In this document: in pieces, positions 18,337-26,567 of the stretch
Layout: every line of letters starts with the position of its first letter
Numbering within the stretch: position 1 is the stretch's first letter
NCBI RefSeq assembly: GCF_012932795.1
Contig: NZ_LANA01000002.1
Coordinates: 448,138 to 512,137 of the forward strand
Length of the DNA stretch: 64,000 bases
Direction: 5' to 3'
Source of the DNA: Candidatus Pelagibacter communis
GTDB lineage: Bacteria; Pseudomonadota; Alphaproteobacteria; Pelagibacterales; Pelagibacteraceae
Position numbers and translations under genes: made by a program
The notes under the pieces: generated by a model
Told to the model about the DNA's origin: nothing
What the model saw: only the letters and a program-made list of their open reading frames with translations
Databases searched by the model: none

Positions 18337-19209
18337 TCATTTATTAAGAGCTCTACCAGCTATTGTTTTGAGTTTATCTATTGTTTTTTGAGTTCTTTTT
18401 TCAGGTGCTGTTATTATTGCAACATCTAAACAATTGTTAGTTGGGTCGTTTGGATCAATATGATCTTCAAAATTATCTATTAAATTTTTAATCATGACTT
18501 TTGCTTTTTCAGCATTTCCTAATAAAACTTTAACTACTTGTTGAACGTCAACGTTTTCATGATCGGGATGCCAACAATCAAAATCGGTTACCATTGAAAC
18601 TGATGCATACCTTATTTCTGCTTCTCTAGCGAGTTTCGCTTCTGGCATATTAGTCATACCAATTACATCTGCTTTCCATGTTCTATATAAATTAGACTCT
18701 GCTAATGTTGAAAATTGTGGTCCCTCCATAACAACATAAGTCCCATTTCTTTGACAATCTATATTAGATTTTTTAATTGCTTCTTCACACGCATTCATCA
18801 GCCCATTTGAAGTTGGATGAGCCATTGACACATGAGCTACAATTTCATTATCAAAAAAAGTTTTTATTCTTGCAAAAGTTCTATCAATAAACTGATCAAC
18901 AATAACAAATTTTCCTGGTGGCAAATCTTCTTTAAGAGAACCAACAGCTGAAACAGAGACTATATCTGTAACACCTAGTTGTTTTAATGCGTCAATATTT
19001 GCTCTAAAATTTATTTTAGAGGGTGAAATAAAATGCCCTCTTCCATGTCTTGGTAAAAAAAAAACTTCTTTGTTATTGTATTTAGTTTTTAGAATTTGAT
19101 CAGAAGGTTTTCCCCACGGTGTTTCTATATTAAGTAACTCTCTATCGTTAAATTTCTCAACATCATAAAGGCCACTTCCACCAATAATTGCTAATTTATT
19201 TTTAACCAT
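18337..19209 (-). CDS. mtnP: S-methyl-5'-thioadenosine phosphorylase
   Basis: A 290-residue PNP-family phosphorylase that cleaves methylthioadenosine to adenine and 5-methylthioribose-1-phosphate. Signatures are IIGGSGLYDVE, FLPRHGRGHFISPS, MEGPQFSTLAESNLYR, and the purine-site segment MTNMPEAKLAREAEI followed by TDFDCWH. It is divergent from apt across 39 bp, so one product (adenine) is handled by the neighbour and the other by MtnA downstream. Confidence 0.95.
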   Translation of the reverse strand: MVKNKLAIIGGSGLYDVEKFNDRELLNIETPWGKPSDQILKTKYNNKEVFFLPRHGRGHFISPSKINFRANIDALKQLGVTDIVSVSAVGSLKEDLPPGKFVIVDQFIDRTFARIKTFFDNEIVAHVSMAHPTSNGLMNACEEAIKKSNIDCQRNGTYVVMEGPQFSTLAESNLYRTWKADVIGMTNMPEAKLAREAEIRYASVSMVTDFDCWHPDHENVDVQQVVKVLLGNAEKAKVMIKNLIDNFEDHIDPNDPTNNCLDVAIITAPEKRTQKTIDKLKTIAGRALNK

Positions 19210-19248
19210 ATAAAAAAAATAATTTTACTATATATATCTTAAAGAATT

Positions 19249-19776
19249 ATGAATTTAAAAGATTATATTAGATCAATTCCAAATTATCCAAAAAAAGGAA
19301 TTTTATTTAGAGACATTACCACTTTAATCAAAGATGAAAAAGCATTTGCTGAGACTATTAATCAAATAGTTAAAAAATCAAAAAAATTTAAAGTAGATAA
19401 AATTGCTGCCATAGAGTCTAGGGGATTTGTTTTTGCTTCAGCTGTTTCTTATTTGCTTAAAAAACCATTTATAATGCTAAGAAAAAAAAATAAACTACCT
19501 GCGGAAACCTTTTCTGTAGATTTTGAATTAGAGTACGGAACAGCAACCATAGAAGTTCACAAAGATTCAATTGAACAAAATGATTCAGTCTTGATTATAG
19601 ATGATTTAATCGCAACAGGTGGTACAGCAGAGGCCGCTGCTAAACTAGTAGAAATGTCTGGTGGAAATGTTTCAGCTTTTATATTTGCTATTAATCTTTT
19701 TGATTTAAATGGATCCGATAATTTAGCTAAAAAAGGTTATCACGTGGAAAACTTAATGGACTTCCCTGGCCATTAA
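19249..19776 (+). CDS. apt: Adenine phosphoribosyltransferase
   Basis: A 175-residue type I phosphoribosyltransferase. It has the N-terminal IRSIPNYPKKGILFRDITTL and the PRPP-binding motif VLIIDDLIATGGTAEAA, both characteristic of Apt. It recycles adenine to AMP, most obviously the adenine released by the divergent MtnP. It is convergent with a glycosyltransferase gene, with a 4 bp gap. Confidence 0.95.
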   Translation: MNLKDYIRSIPNYPKKGILFRDITTLIKDEKAFAETINQIVKKSKKFKVDKIAAIESRGFVFASAVSYLLKKPFIMLRKKNKLPAETFSVDFELEYGTATIEVHKDSIEQNDSVLIIDDLIATGGTAEAAAKLVEMSGGNVSAFIFAINLFDLNGSDNLAKKGYHVENLMDFPGH

Positions 19777-19780
19777 AATT

Positions 19781-20659
19781 TCAAAATTGCGATCTATACC
19801 AAGATTTTTTATTTATTGCTGCATTAAAAAAACCTGAAATTCTATTCAAATAAATTTTTTGTTTAATCTTATTTTTTATTAAAGAATAAAAAATATATTT
19901 AATCAAGCTAGAAAAAAGTTTTGGAAAGCCTTTTAAAAAAGCTACAGAGTAACCATTGTGTTTTTTATTAAAATAAAACTTAGACCAAATCCAATGCCAA
20001 TTCCTTGCAAGCTCTACTTCATCTTTATATTTAATATTAACTGCTTTTCCTCCTAAATGTTTTATTTTTGAATTGGGCGCTATGTAAATATCTTCTTTTG
20101 CATCAATTATTCTTTTACACAAATCATCATTTTCTAGATACATGAAAAAATTTTCATCAAAATAATTTTTGTTAAGTATTTTATCTAATTGTTTTTTATT
20201 AAAGAGCATTGCAAAACCATCAATGCTTCTGACTTTAAATGGAAATTCATTTTCAATTACAATTTTTGTTTTATTATTAAGTTTATAATTTGGATAATTA
20301 ATGTTCGAAGAAATTGGTGCCAGTATAGCAAAACTAGAAATTTTTTGTGATGCAATGATGAGTTCATTAATTGTTGATTTTTCAAGTATCACATCCGGAT
20401 TTAGAATTAAAACAAAGTCTGTTTTTACTCTTCTAATACCAATATTATTTCCAGCTCCCATACCTAAATTTTCAGCTGAAAGGACGCATGATACATTTTT
20501 ATATAATTCTTCTAATTCATTTTTAAATTGATGATTGTTGGAATTCTCAACTACTATAATTTTTATATCTTTATCGATTGATTTTATACATTCATGAATT
20601 ACTCCTTCACTTTTAAAAGTAACAATAACTATTGATAAATTTTGCCTAGATATTGACAT
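19781..20659 (-). CDS. Glycosyltransferase family 2 (rhamnosyltransferase-like)
   Basis: A 292-residue GT-A glycosyltransferase. The N-terminus SIVIVTFKSEGVIHECIKSI, the segment ENLGMGAGNNIGIRRVKTDF and the DxD-like FVLILNPDV match GT2 enzymes of the dTDP-rhamnosyltransferase group. FFMYLENDDLCKRI is the acceptor-side acidic motif. It is divergent from the dTDP-glucose dehydratase gene, consistent with use of a dTDP-deoxysugar in surface glycan synthesis. Acceptor unknown. Confidence 0.88.
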   Translation of the reverse strand: MSISRQNLSIVIVTFKSEGVIHECIKSIDKDIKIIVVENSNNHQFKNELEELYKNVSCVLSAENLGMGAGNNIGIRRVKTDFVLILNPDVILEKSTINELIIASQKISSFAILAPISSNINYPNYKLNNKTKIVIENEFPFKVRSIDGFAMLFNKKQLDKILNKNYFDENFFMYLENDDLCKRIIDAKEDIYIAPNSKIKHLGGKAVNIKYKDEVELARNWHWIWSKFYFNKKHNGYSVAFLKGFPKLFSSLIKYIFYSLIKNKIKQKIYLNRISGFFNAAINKKSWYRSQF

Positions 20660-20728
20660 ACTGTATGAATAATGATCTTTAAATAATGAACTATACTAAT
20701 ACTTTTTACTAATGTAAAAAATAAAATA

Positions 20729-21748
20729 ATGGAAAAAATTATTGTGACTGGTGGGCTTGGTTTTATTGGTAGTAATCTAATAGAACTGCTAGTAAAAAAA
20801 AAATTTAACGTAATAAATATTGATAGCGTTACCTATTCTTCTAATTTTTATAATACTCAAGAATTTTCAAAAAGCAGATACTATAAATTTATAAAGTGCG
20901 ACCTCAATAATAAATCTAAACTTAATAAAGTTTTTTCTAAATATAAACCGATCTGTATTTTTAATTTAGCTGCTGAAACACATGTTGATAGATCAATTGA
21001 TAGTCCAGAAAATTTTATTAAAAGTAATATTTTGGGTGTTTTTAATTTACTTGAAATATTTAAAAAATATTCAAAAAAAAATAAAAAAGCTAAATTAATT
21101 CATATTTCAACTGATGAAGTTTATGGAGATATTTTGAAAGGTAGATCTCATGAAGATTTCCCTTATAAACCTAGTTCACCCTATGCTGCAAGCAAAGCTG
21201 CTTCAGACCATCTAGTTTATTCTTATGTCAGAACTTACAAAATTCCAGCAATAGTTACTAATTGCTCTAACAACTATGGACCTAAACAACATCCTGAAAA
21301 ACTTATTCCAAAGTTAATATACAATATCCTTAATAATAAAAGTTTACCTATATATGGAGATGGAAAGAATTCTAGAGAATGGATATATGTGAAAGATCAT
21401 TGTGAAGCTTTATTAAGAGTTTTTCAAAAAGGTAAGATTGGAGAATTTTACAATATTGGTTCAAATAAAAATTTAAATAATCTTGAAATTTGTAAATTTT
21501 TGATAAAAGTGGCTAGAGAAAGAATTAAAATTGGTAAGAATGTCAAAATTAAGTTTGTAAAAGATAGACCTGGTCATGATGTAAGATATGCCCTGGATAG
21601 TAAAAAGATATTAACAAAATTAGGTTGGAAAACTAAAACGAATTTTAAAAATGGATTAGAAAAAACTTTTTTATGGTATCTAAGAAATGACAAATATTAT
21701 AAATCTATATCCAAAAAAGATATTACAAAAAGAATTGGTAAAATATAA
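20729..21748 (+). CDS. rfbB: dTDP-glucose 4,6-dehydratase
   Basis: A 339-residue extended SDR. It has the NAD motif TGGLGFIGSNLIELL, the segment AAETHVDRSIDSPENF, the active-site STDEVYGD with Thr-Asp-Glu, and Tyr/Lys in SPYAASKAASDH. NCSNNYGPKQHPEKLIP is the RmlB hallmark. It converts dTDP-glucose to dTDP-4-keto-6-deoxyglucose. Its stop overlaps the start of rfbA by one base. It is the first of three coupled sugar-nucleotide genes. Confidence 0.95.
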   Translation: MEKIIVTGGLGFIGSNLIELLVKKKFNVINIDSVTYSSNFYNTQEFSKSRYYKFIKCDLNNKSKLNKVFSKYKPICIFNLAAETHVDRSIDSPENFIKSNILGVFNLLEIFKKYSKKNKKAKLIHISTDEVYGDILKGRSHEDFPYKPSSPYAASKAASDHLVYSYVRTYKIPAIVTNCSNNYGPKQHPEKLIPKLIYNILNNKSLPIYGDGKNSREWIYVKDHCEALLRVFQKGKIGEFYNIGSNKNLNNLEICKFLIKVARERIKIGKNVKIKFVKDRPGHDVRYALDSKKILTKLGWKTKTNFKNGLEKTFLWYLRNDKYYKSISKKDITKRIGKI

Positions 21749-22614
21749 TGATTAAAAAAGGAATAATTCTGGCTGGTGGCGAAGGAACTCGAATGAGTCC
21801 ACTTACAAAAGCTGTTAATAAACAACTTCTACCAATTTATGATAAGCCTTTAATTTTCTATCCACTTTCAATTTTAATGTTGGCTAAAATTAAAGATATT
21901 TTAATAATTGTAAATAAGGGTCAATTAAATCAATATAAAAAATTAATACCTGATGGGAATAGTTTGGGAATTAAAATTACATATATAGAACAAGATAAAC
22001 CAAGAGGTTTACCTGATGCTTTTATCTTGGGTGAAAAATTTATAGGTAATGATAATGTTGCCATGATACTTGGTGATAATTTTTTTTATGGTCAAAATCT
22101 TACCTCAAAGCTGCAAGAATGTTCAAAAATCAAAGATGGTGCTAAAATTTTACTACATATCGTTCAAACACCAGAATTATTTGGTGTAGCTAAAGTCAAT
22201 AAAAATAAAAAAATCATACAGATAAAAGAAAAGCCCAAAAAATTTATTTCTAATCATGCAATCACAGGTTTATATTTTTTTGATAACAAAGTTGTAAAAT
22301 ATTCAAAAAGTTTAAAACCGTCTAGAAGGGGAGAGATAGAGATTATTGATTTACTATTAAAATACAAAAAAAATAATAAATTGTCAGCAGATTTTATTGG
22401 CCGTGGTGGAGCTTGGCTAGATACTGGTTCTATTGATGACTATTACAAAACAATAACATTTGTTCAGGCAATTGAAAATAGGCAAGGATTTAAAATTGCC
22501 TGTATTGAAGAAATTGCTCTTAACAACAAATGGATAAAAAAAAAAGAAATTTTAAAATCAATAAAATTTTATGGTAATTGCAGCTATTCTAAATATTTAA
22601 AAAATTTGATTTAA
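21748..22614 (+). CDS. rfbA: Glucose-1-phosphate thymidylyltransferase
   Basis: A 288-residue nucleotidyltransferase. It has the pyrophosphorylase motif GIILAGGEGTRMSPLTKAVNKQ, with the nucleotide-binding loop, plus MILGDNFFYGQ and GLYFFDNKV. GGAWLDTGSIDDYY is typical of RmlA. It makes dTDP-glucose from dTTP and glucose-1-phosphate, supplying the dehydratase encoded upstream. One-base overlaps on both sides indicate translational coupling. Confidence 0.95.
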   Translation: MIKKGIILAGGEGTRMSPLTKAVNKQLLPIYDKPLIFYPLSILMLAKIKDILIIVNKGQLNQYKKLIPDGNSLGIKITYIEQDKPRGLPDAFILGEKFIGNDNVAMILGDNFFYGQNLTSKLQECSKIKDGAKILLHIVQTPELFGVAKVNKNKKIIQIKEKPKKFISNHAITGLYFFDNKVVKYSKSLKPSRRGEIEIIDLLLKYKKNNKLSADFIGRGGAWLDTGSIDDYYKTITFVQAIENRQGFKIACIEEIALNNKWIKKKEILKSIKFYGNCSYSKYLKNLI

Positions 22615-23315
22615 TGATCAAAAAAATTGTTATTACAGGTGGTGATGGAAGATTTGCTCAGGTTCTTAAAAGAGATAATAAAAAGTTAAATATATTCTAT
22701 CCCAATAAAAAAGATTTAAATATTCTCAATATCAATTCTATACAAAAATATTTAAAAAAAACTAAACCAAGATATGTTATTCATGCTGCTGCACTTTCTA
22801 GACCAATGAATGTTCATAATGTAAAGATTTCAAAGAGTATTGATTTAAATATAATAGGCACTTGTAATATTGTTAAAATTTGTTCTGATCTTAAGATTAA
22901 GCTTATATATTTTTCAACAGGATATGTTTATAAAGGAAAAATAGGTAACCACAAAGAAAGTGACCCTGTCCTACCGTTCAACAATTATGCTTGGTCAAAG
23001 CTAGGTGGTGAATGTGCAGTTTCCATGTATAAAAATTCTTTGATTTTGAGAATAACTATGTGTGAAAAACCTTTTTTGCATGAACATGCTTTTTACGATG
23101 TTAATACTAATTTTATGTTTCAGGAAGAAGTAGTAAAGATTTTACCAAAAATTTTAGATAAAAAAGGAATACTAAATGTTGGTGGAAAAATTCAATCAAT
23201 TTACTCTTTTGCTAAAAAATATAATAAAGATGTTAAAAAGAAATCTGGAAAAAATTTATTTCCTAAAAATATTTCAATGAATGTTAGTAAATTAAAAAAA
23301 ATTATGAAATGGTAG
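22614..23315 (+). CDS. dTDP-4-dehydrorhamnose reductase-like SDR
   Basis: A 233-residue protein related to RmlD. It has an N-terminal VITGGDGRFAQVLKRDN, the segment VIHAAALSRPMNV, active-site FSTGYVYKG and YAWSKLGGECAV (Tyr/Lys). It is shorter than the usual roughly 290 residues, mainly at the C-terminus, so the product may differ from dTDP-rhamnose, or it may be an epimerase/reductase variant. Its last codons overlap the 3' end of the convergent tRNA-Met gene. Confidence 0.85.
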   Translation: MIKKIVITGGDGRFAQVLKRDNKKLNIFYPNKKDLNILNINSIQKYLKKTKPRYVIHAAALSRPMNVHNVKISKSIDLNIIGTCNIVKICSDLKIKLIYFSTGYVYKGKIGNHKESDPVLPFNNYAWSKLGGECAVSMYKNSLILRITMCEKPFLHEHAFYDVNTNFMFQEEVVKILPKILDKKGILNVGGKIQSIYSFAKKYNKDVKKKSGKNLFPKNISMNVSKLKKIMKW

Positions 23316-23386
23316 CGGGAAGTGGAATCGAACCACTGACCTCAGGCTTATGAGTCCTGCGCTCTAACCGACTGAGCTACCCCGCC
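23310..23386 (-). tRNA. tRNA-Met (anticodon CAT), elongator type
   Basis: Read on the minus strand this 77-base gene folds as a full cloverleaf: acceptor GGCGGGG pairs with TCCCGCT (G-T pairs at both ends), discriminator A, and an encoded CCA. The T-arm is AGTGG-TTCGATT-CCACT. The anticodon loop is CTCATAA on stem CAGGA/GCCTG, which leaves an A-G apposition at 31-39. It lacks the three G-C pairs next to the loop that mark an initiator, so it is called elongator Met. A lysidine-modified Ile(CAT) is less likely. Confidence 0.9.
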
Positions 23387-23552
23387 ACTTAATTATCGTT
23401 GTTTTATAATAGTTTTTATTTTCTGTCCAATCAAGTATTTGCCTATTTTCCTTGCTGACTGAGTCAAGAGTGTGTCAAGGATATATGCCTTTTTTGTGAG
23501 TCAAGATTATTGTAATGTGTGTAGATTATGAAAAAAATTTTAATTGTTGACG
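23387..23552. repeat. tRNA-flanking gap with short direct repeats
   Basis: This stretch before the small membrane protein carries the 10-mer TGAGTCAAGA twice (23460-23469 and 23497-23506), with a related GTGTCAAGG between them. The rest is AT-rich. It probably also contains the promoter of the tRNA on the minus strand. The meaning of the repeats is unclear. Confidence 0.45.
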
Positions 23553-23560
23553 ATGATTAA
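23528..23560 (+). other. Ten-codon ORF resembling a response-regulator N-terminus
   Basis: ATG to TAA encodes MKKILIVDDD, the classic opening of a receiver domain (beta-1 plus the acidic pair), and then stops. Its GAC-GAT-GAT codons overlap the ATG of the next small gene in another frame. It may be a decayed regulator remnant, a leader peptide coupled to the next gene, or chance. Confidence 0.3.
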
Positions 23561-23720
23561 ATATATTCTGCCAGCTATAATTGTCCTCTTGATTGTAGTA
23601 TTCTGGGAAAAAATCACTGAAATAGTTCTTAAAAAATTTAATATTAGGCTGAAATATATTATTGTGAGTGCTGTGTTAATAATTATCGCTATAATAATTT
23701 TATTAATCAATTATGGGTAA
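23553..23720 (+). CDS. Small two-helix membrane protein of unknown function
   Basis: A 55-residue ORF with two hydrophobic segments (ILPAIIVLLIVVFW and YIIVSAVLIIIAIIILLI) separated by a basic loop (EIVLKKFNIRLK). Its length, helix pattern and position nine bases before the next gene support a real small membrane protein. I do not recognise a family. The loop charge suggests a hairpin with both ends in the periplasm. Confidence 0.55.
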   Translation: MIKYILPAIIVLLIVVFWEKITEIVLKKFNIRLKYIIVSAVLIIIAIIILLINYG

Positions 23721-23729
23721 ATTTAATTG

Positions 23730-24611
23730 ATGAAAAAATTTTTAGGGATCTTAATTCTTTTTTTGTTGAGCTTAAATTATGCTGAAGCTGCAACAAGCAG
23801 TGAAGCTAAAAATAAAAAGTATGTATATAAATCTCTATATGACTTAAAAAAAATAATCAAAAAAGAAGATCCATCAGATTTAAAAAAATTAAAATTTATA
23901 AGAAAATCAGAAAATAAAGAATTTTTTGCCATGTCAGGAAAACCAGCTGGCTGCAACGATTGTGGAAAAAGAAAATCTTACGAATATGATGCTTTTGTAT
24001 TTCATGCAATTTATAATTCTGGGCATAAGATTATTTTTTTAGTTGATATAGATTTTGCAAAAAACTTAGAAAAAGCAAGAGAGTATGCATCAAAATATTC
24101 AAACACTATGGGGCAAATACCTTCATTCCTAAGAGAGGGTACTACAAAACTTGATGGAGAGTATAAAGACACAAATTTAGGGGTTGGAACTGGCACTGAA
24201 AGAGGTGTTAAAGTTATAGTTATAGCAAAAGGAAATAAAAGATGGTGGGCAGATTTTAACCAATCAAGATTTATGCTTTATCCGCAAAACAAATATATTG
24301 TGAAAGAACTAATTTTGATGCATGAATCAGCACACTTGAGTATTCATGGAAAAATCACAACTGATGTTAAATGGTACCCTGCTGTTTTGGCAGATGGAAA
24401 ATATATCACTAAATATGCAAGAACTGACAGAGGAGAAGATGTTGCTGATACTATTAGTTTTTGGGTTGCTGTAAGGTGTATAAAAAACTTTTCTGAAAAA
24501 AAGAAAAATAAAATTTTAAAATCTATACCTAATAGAATAAAATTTTTGGATGACTTCGTTAGAGATAATAAACTAAGCACATCACCTATGGTTTGTGCTC
24601 TGAAAAATTAA
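23730..24611 (+). CDS. Secreted protein with HExxH zinc-peptidase-like motif
   Basis: A 293-residue protein with a signal peptide (FLGILILFLLSLNYAEA) and no membrane helix after it. H198-E-S-A-H202 forms an HExxH zinc motif, and another His follows at 206. A CxxC pair sits in AGCNDCGKRKSYEYD, and two more Cys are near the C-terminus. TDRGEDVADTISFWVAV downstream could provide the third acidic ligand, as in gluzincins. No family is recognised. It is probably a periplasmic or exported metallopeptidase-like protein. A TTG one codon upstream is possible as start, but the ATG at 23730 is preferred. Confidence 0.7.
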   Translation: MKKFLGILILFLLSLNYAEAATSSEAKNKKYVYKSLYDLKKIIKKEDPSDLKKLKFIRKSENKEFFAMSGKPAGCNDCGKRKSYEYDAFVFHAIYNSGHKIIFLVDIDFAKNLEKAREYASKYSNTMGQIPSFLREGTTKLDGEYKDTNLGVGTGTERGVKVIVIAKGNKRWWADFNQSRFMLYPQNKYIVKELILMHESAHLSIHGKITTDVKWYPAVLADGKYITKYARTDRGEDVADTISFWVAVRCIKNFSEKKKNKILKSIPNRIKFLDDFVRDNKLSTSPMVCALKN

Positions 24612-24635
24612 TATCTCAATAATTTTATATTAAAA

Positions 24636-25337
24636 TTAAATTTTAAAATTTGCAGATTTTGCGTCTTTATAGAAAGTTCTAACTGTTTCTTGAGTTAATT
24701 TATCAAATGATTTTCCAAATTTTTCTATTTTTTCAATTATACCAGGAGGTGTTGTTATTATGTGGCATCCCAATTGTTTTGCTTGCGTGTAGTTATAGGG
24801 TTCTCTTACACTGGCCCAAAGAATTTCTACATTTTTAAAACTTTTTGCCAAACTTATACTTTTTTTAAACTCGGGGACAGGATCTTTGCCAGTGTCTCCT
24901 GCTCTTCCTGCAAATATTGAAATAATAACTTTAGATTCTTTATTAATTAATTTAAGAATTCTTTTTGTTTGTTTGGAATTATAAATTGCAGTTATATTAA
25001 GTTTGATATTCATACTGTTAAGCTCTTTAATTATTCTACCCATAAATACTCCTTTAGAATTAATCACAGGTATTTTTACATAAACATTTTTCCCCCATGT
25101 ATTTATCTCTAAGGCTTGATTTTTCATATTATGGTAATCATCTGCAAACACTTCTAATGAAACTGGCTTATTTGGACAAATTTTAAGTATTTTTTTAGAG
25201 TAGTTTTTGTAATCCTTAGCACCAGCACTCTTCATAAGACTGGGGTTTGTTGTAAATCCTTTAACAATTTTTTTTTTATTAAACTTTTTAATAAGCTTTA
25301 ATTCAGCAATATCACAAAAAATTTTAATTTTTTTCAT
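24636..25337 (-). CDS. Transaldolase (small, fructose-6-phosphate aldolase/TalC type)
   Basis: A 233-residue class I aldolase of the transaldolase family. It has KGFTTNPSLMKSAGAKDY near the N-terminus, the Schiff-base Lys in KNVYVKIPVINSKG, and NITAIYNSKQT and SIFAGRAGDTGKDP, all typical of the family. In a cell with an incomplete Embden-Meyerhof route it would serve the non-oxidative pentose phosphate pathway. A sulfoglycolytic transaldolase is a speculative alternative, given the sulfur genes nearby and the TauE-type exporter immediately upstream on the same strand. Confidence 0.85.
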   Translation of the reverse strand: MKKIKIFCDIAELKLIKKFNKKKIVKGFTTNPSLMKSAGAKDYKNYSKKILKICPNKPVSLEVFADDYHNMKNQALEINTWGKNVYVKIPVINSKGVFMGRIIKELNSMNIKLNITAIYNSKQTKRILKLINKESKVIISIFAGRAGDTGKDPVPEFKKSISLAKSFKNVEILWASVREPYNYTQAKQLGCHIITTPPGIIEKIEKFGKSFDKLTQETVRTFYKDAKSANFKI

Positions 25338-25393
25338 TATAATATAATTTATTACTATAAAATTTTTTATTAAAAATCCAATAATATAAAGTG

Positions 25394-26482
25394 CTATTTT
25401 TTAAATTTATTTGCAAAATATTGTTTTCTTAAGTTTGATAAAAACTTTCTGATAAAAGCGGCACTTACACCTAAAGTTATAGCAAAAATAATTGAAAATA
25501 ATCCGTAAAGAATTGGTGCTTCTAATGATAACTTTTTAACAAACATTGATAATGGGTTTAAATCATTCAAATTAATTTTTATTATTTCTTGCGTCGTTTT
25601 TTCGGCAAAAAAAGTATCATAAGCGATAGCAATCCCCACTAATAACAATAAAAGTGCAAGTAAAGTCTTTATACCCGTACTATCAATTGACTCACCCACT
25701 TTTTGACCTATTTGAACACCTAAAATAGATCCAAGAACTAACATGGTTACTAAAATTAGATCAATTGAGCCATAATTAAATGCGTGCAAAAAAGTTACTA
25801 TCACGCTAACAAAAATAGTTACAAATAAAGATGTACCTGGGATTAGTTTTGTTGGCATTCCTATTATGTAAATCATTGCAGGAACTAAAATAAATGCACC
25901 ACCTATCCCCATAATTGCAGCTATAAAACCCACAATTAAACCAATAATGATTGGTGTAAAAGCACTTTCGTATAGTTTTGATTTTTGAAAACGCATTCTT
26001 AAGGGAAGACCATGTATCCAGTAATGAACGTGTAATTTTTTCTTAGTTATAATTTTTTTTCTAGCCTTGTCTATTTCACCCAAGCCTTCAACCAACATGG
26101 CTGTTCCAATAATTGCAAGAATATACATATAGGCTAACGAAATAACTATATCAATTTTCCCAGTACCTTTAAAATAAGTAAAAGTCCATATTCCAAGCAA
26201 AGTTCCAATTATTCCACCTAAAACAATCATCAAACCCATTTTATAATCAAGCGTATTTTTCAAGTAATGTGTTGTTGAGCCAGACACAGATGTTGCTAAA
26301 ATATTATTCGCTTCATTTGCAACGGCATATGTTGGTGGAACACCAAGAAAAATCAAAAAAGGAGTCATCAAAAAACCTCCACCGACACCAAATAGCCCTG
26401 AAAGAACTCCAACAACTCCACTGAGTGAAAAAATTGCTATAACGTTTACTGATACTTCAGCAATAGGTAAAAAAATATTCAT
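25394..26482 (-). CDS. TauE/SafE family (DUF81) sulfite/anion exporter-like protein
   Basis: A 362-residue membrane protein with eight or more helices. Two internal repeats carry the family signature: GVLSGLFGVGGGFLMTPFLI near residue 25 and GFIAAIMGIGGAFILVPAM near residue 185. Family members export sulfite, sulfoacetate or related anions. The window contains several sulfite-producing enzymes, so sulfite export is plausible, but the real substrate is unproven. This is the long form with a cytoplasmic linker between the halves (KARKKIITKKKLHVHYW). Confidence 0.88.
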   Translation of the reverse strand: MNIFLPIAEVSVNVIAIFSLSGVVGVLSGLFGVGGGFLMTPFLIFLGVPPTYAVANEANNILATSVSGSTTHYLKNTLDYKMGLMIVLGGIIGTLLGIWTFTYFKGTGKIDIVISLAYMYILAIIGTAMLVEGLGEIDKARKKIITKKKLHVHYWIHGLPLRMRFQKSKLYESAFTPIIIGLIVGFIAAIMGIGGAFILVPAMIYIIGMPTKLIPGTSLFVTIFVSVIVTFLHAFNYGSIDLILVTMLVLGSILGVQIGQKVGESIDSTGIKTLLALLLLLVGIAIAYDTFFAEKTTQEIIKINLNDLNPLSMFVKKLSLEAPILYGLFSIIFAITLGVSAAFIRKFLSNLRKQYFANKFKK

Positions 26483-26567
26483 AAAAAGATTAAATTATAC
26501 GTATCTTCATATCAACTTATGTCAATAGACGAAATTAAAAAAAATAAAATTATTAATAATATTACTA

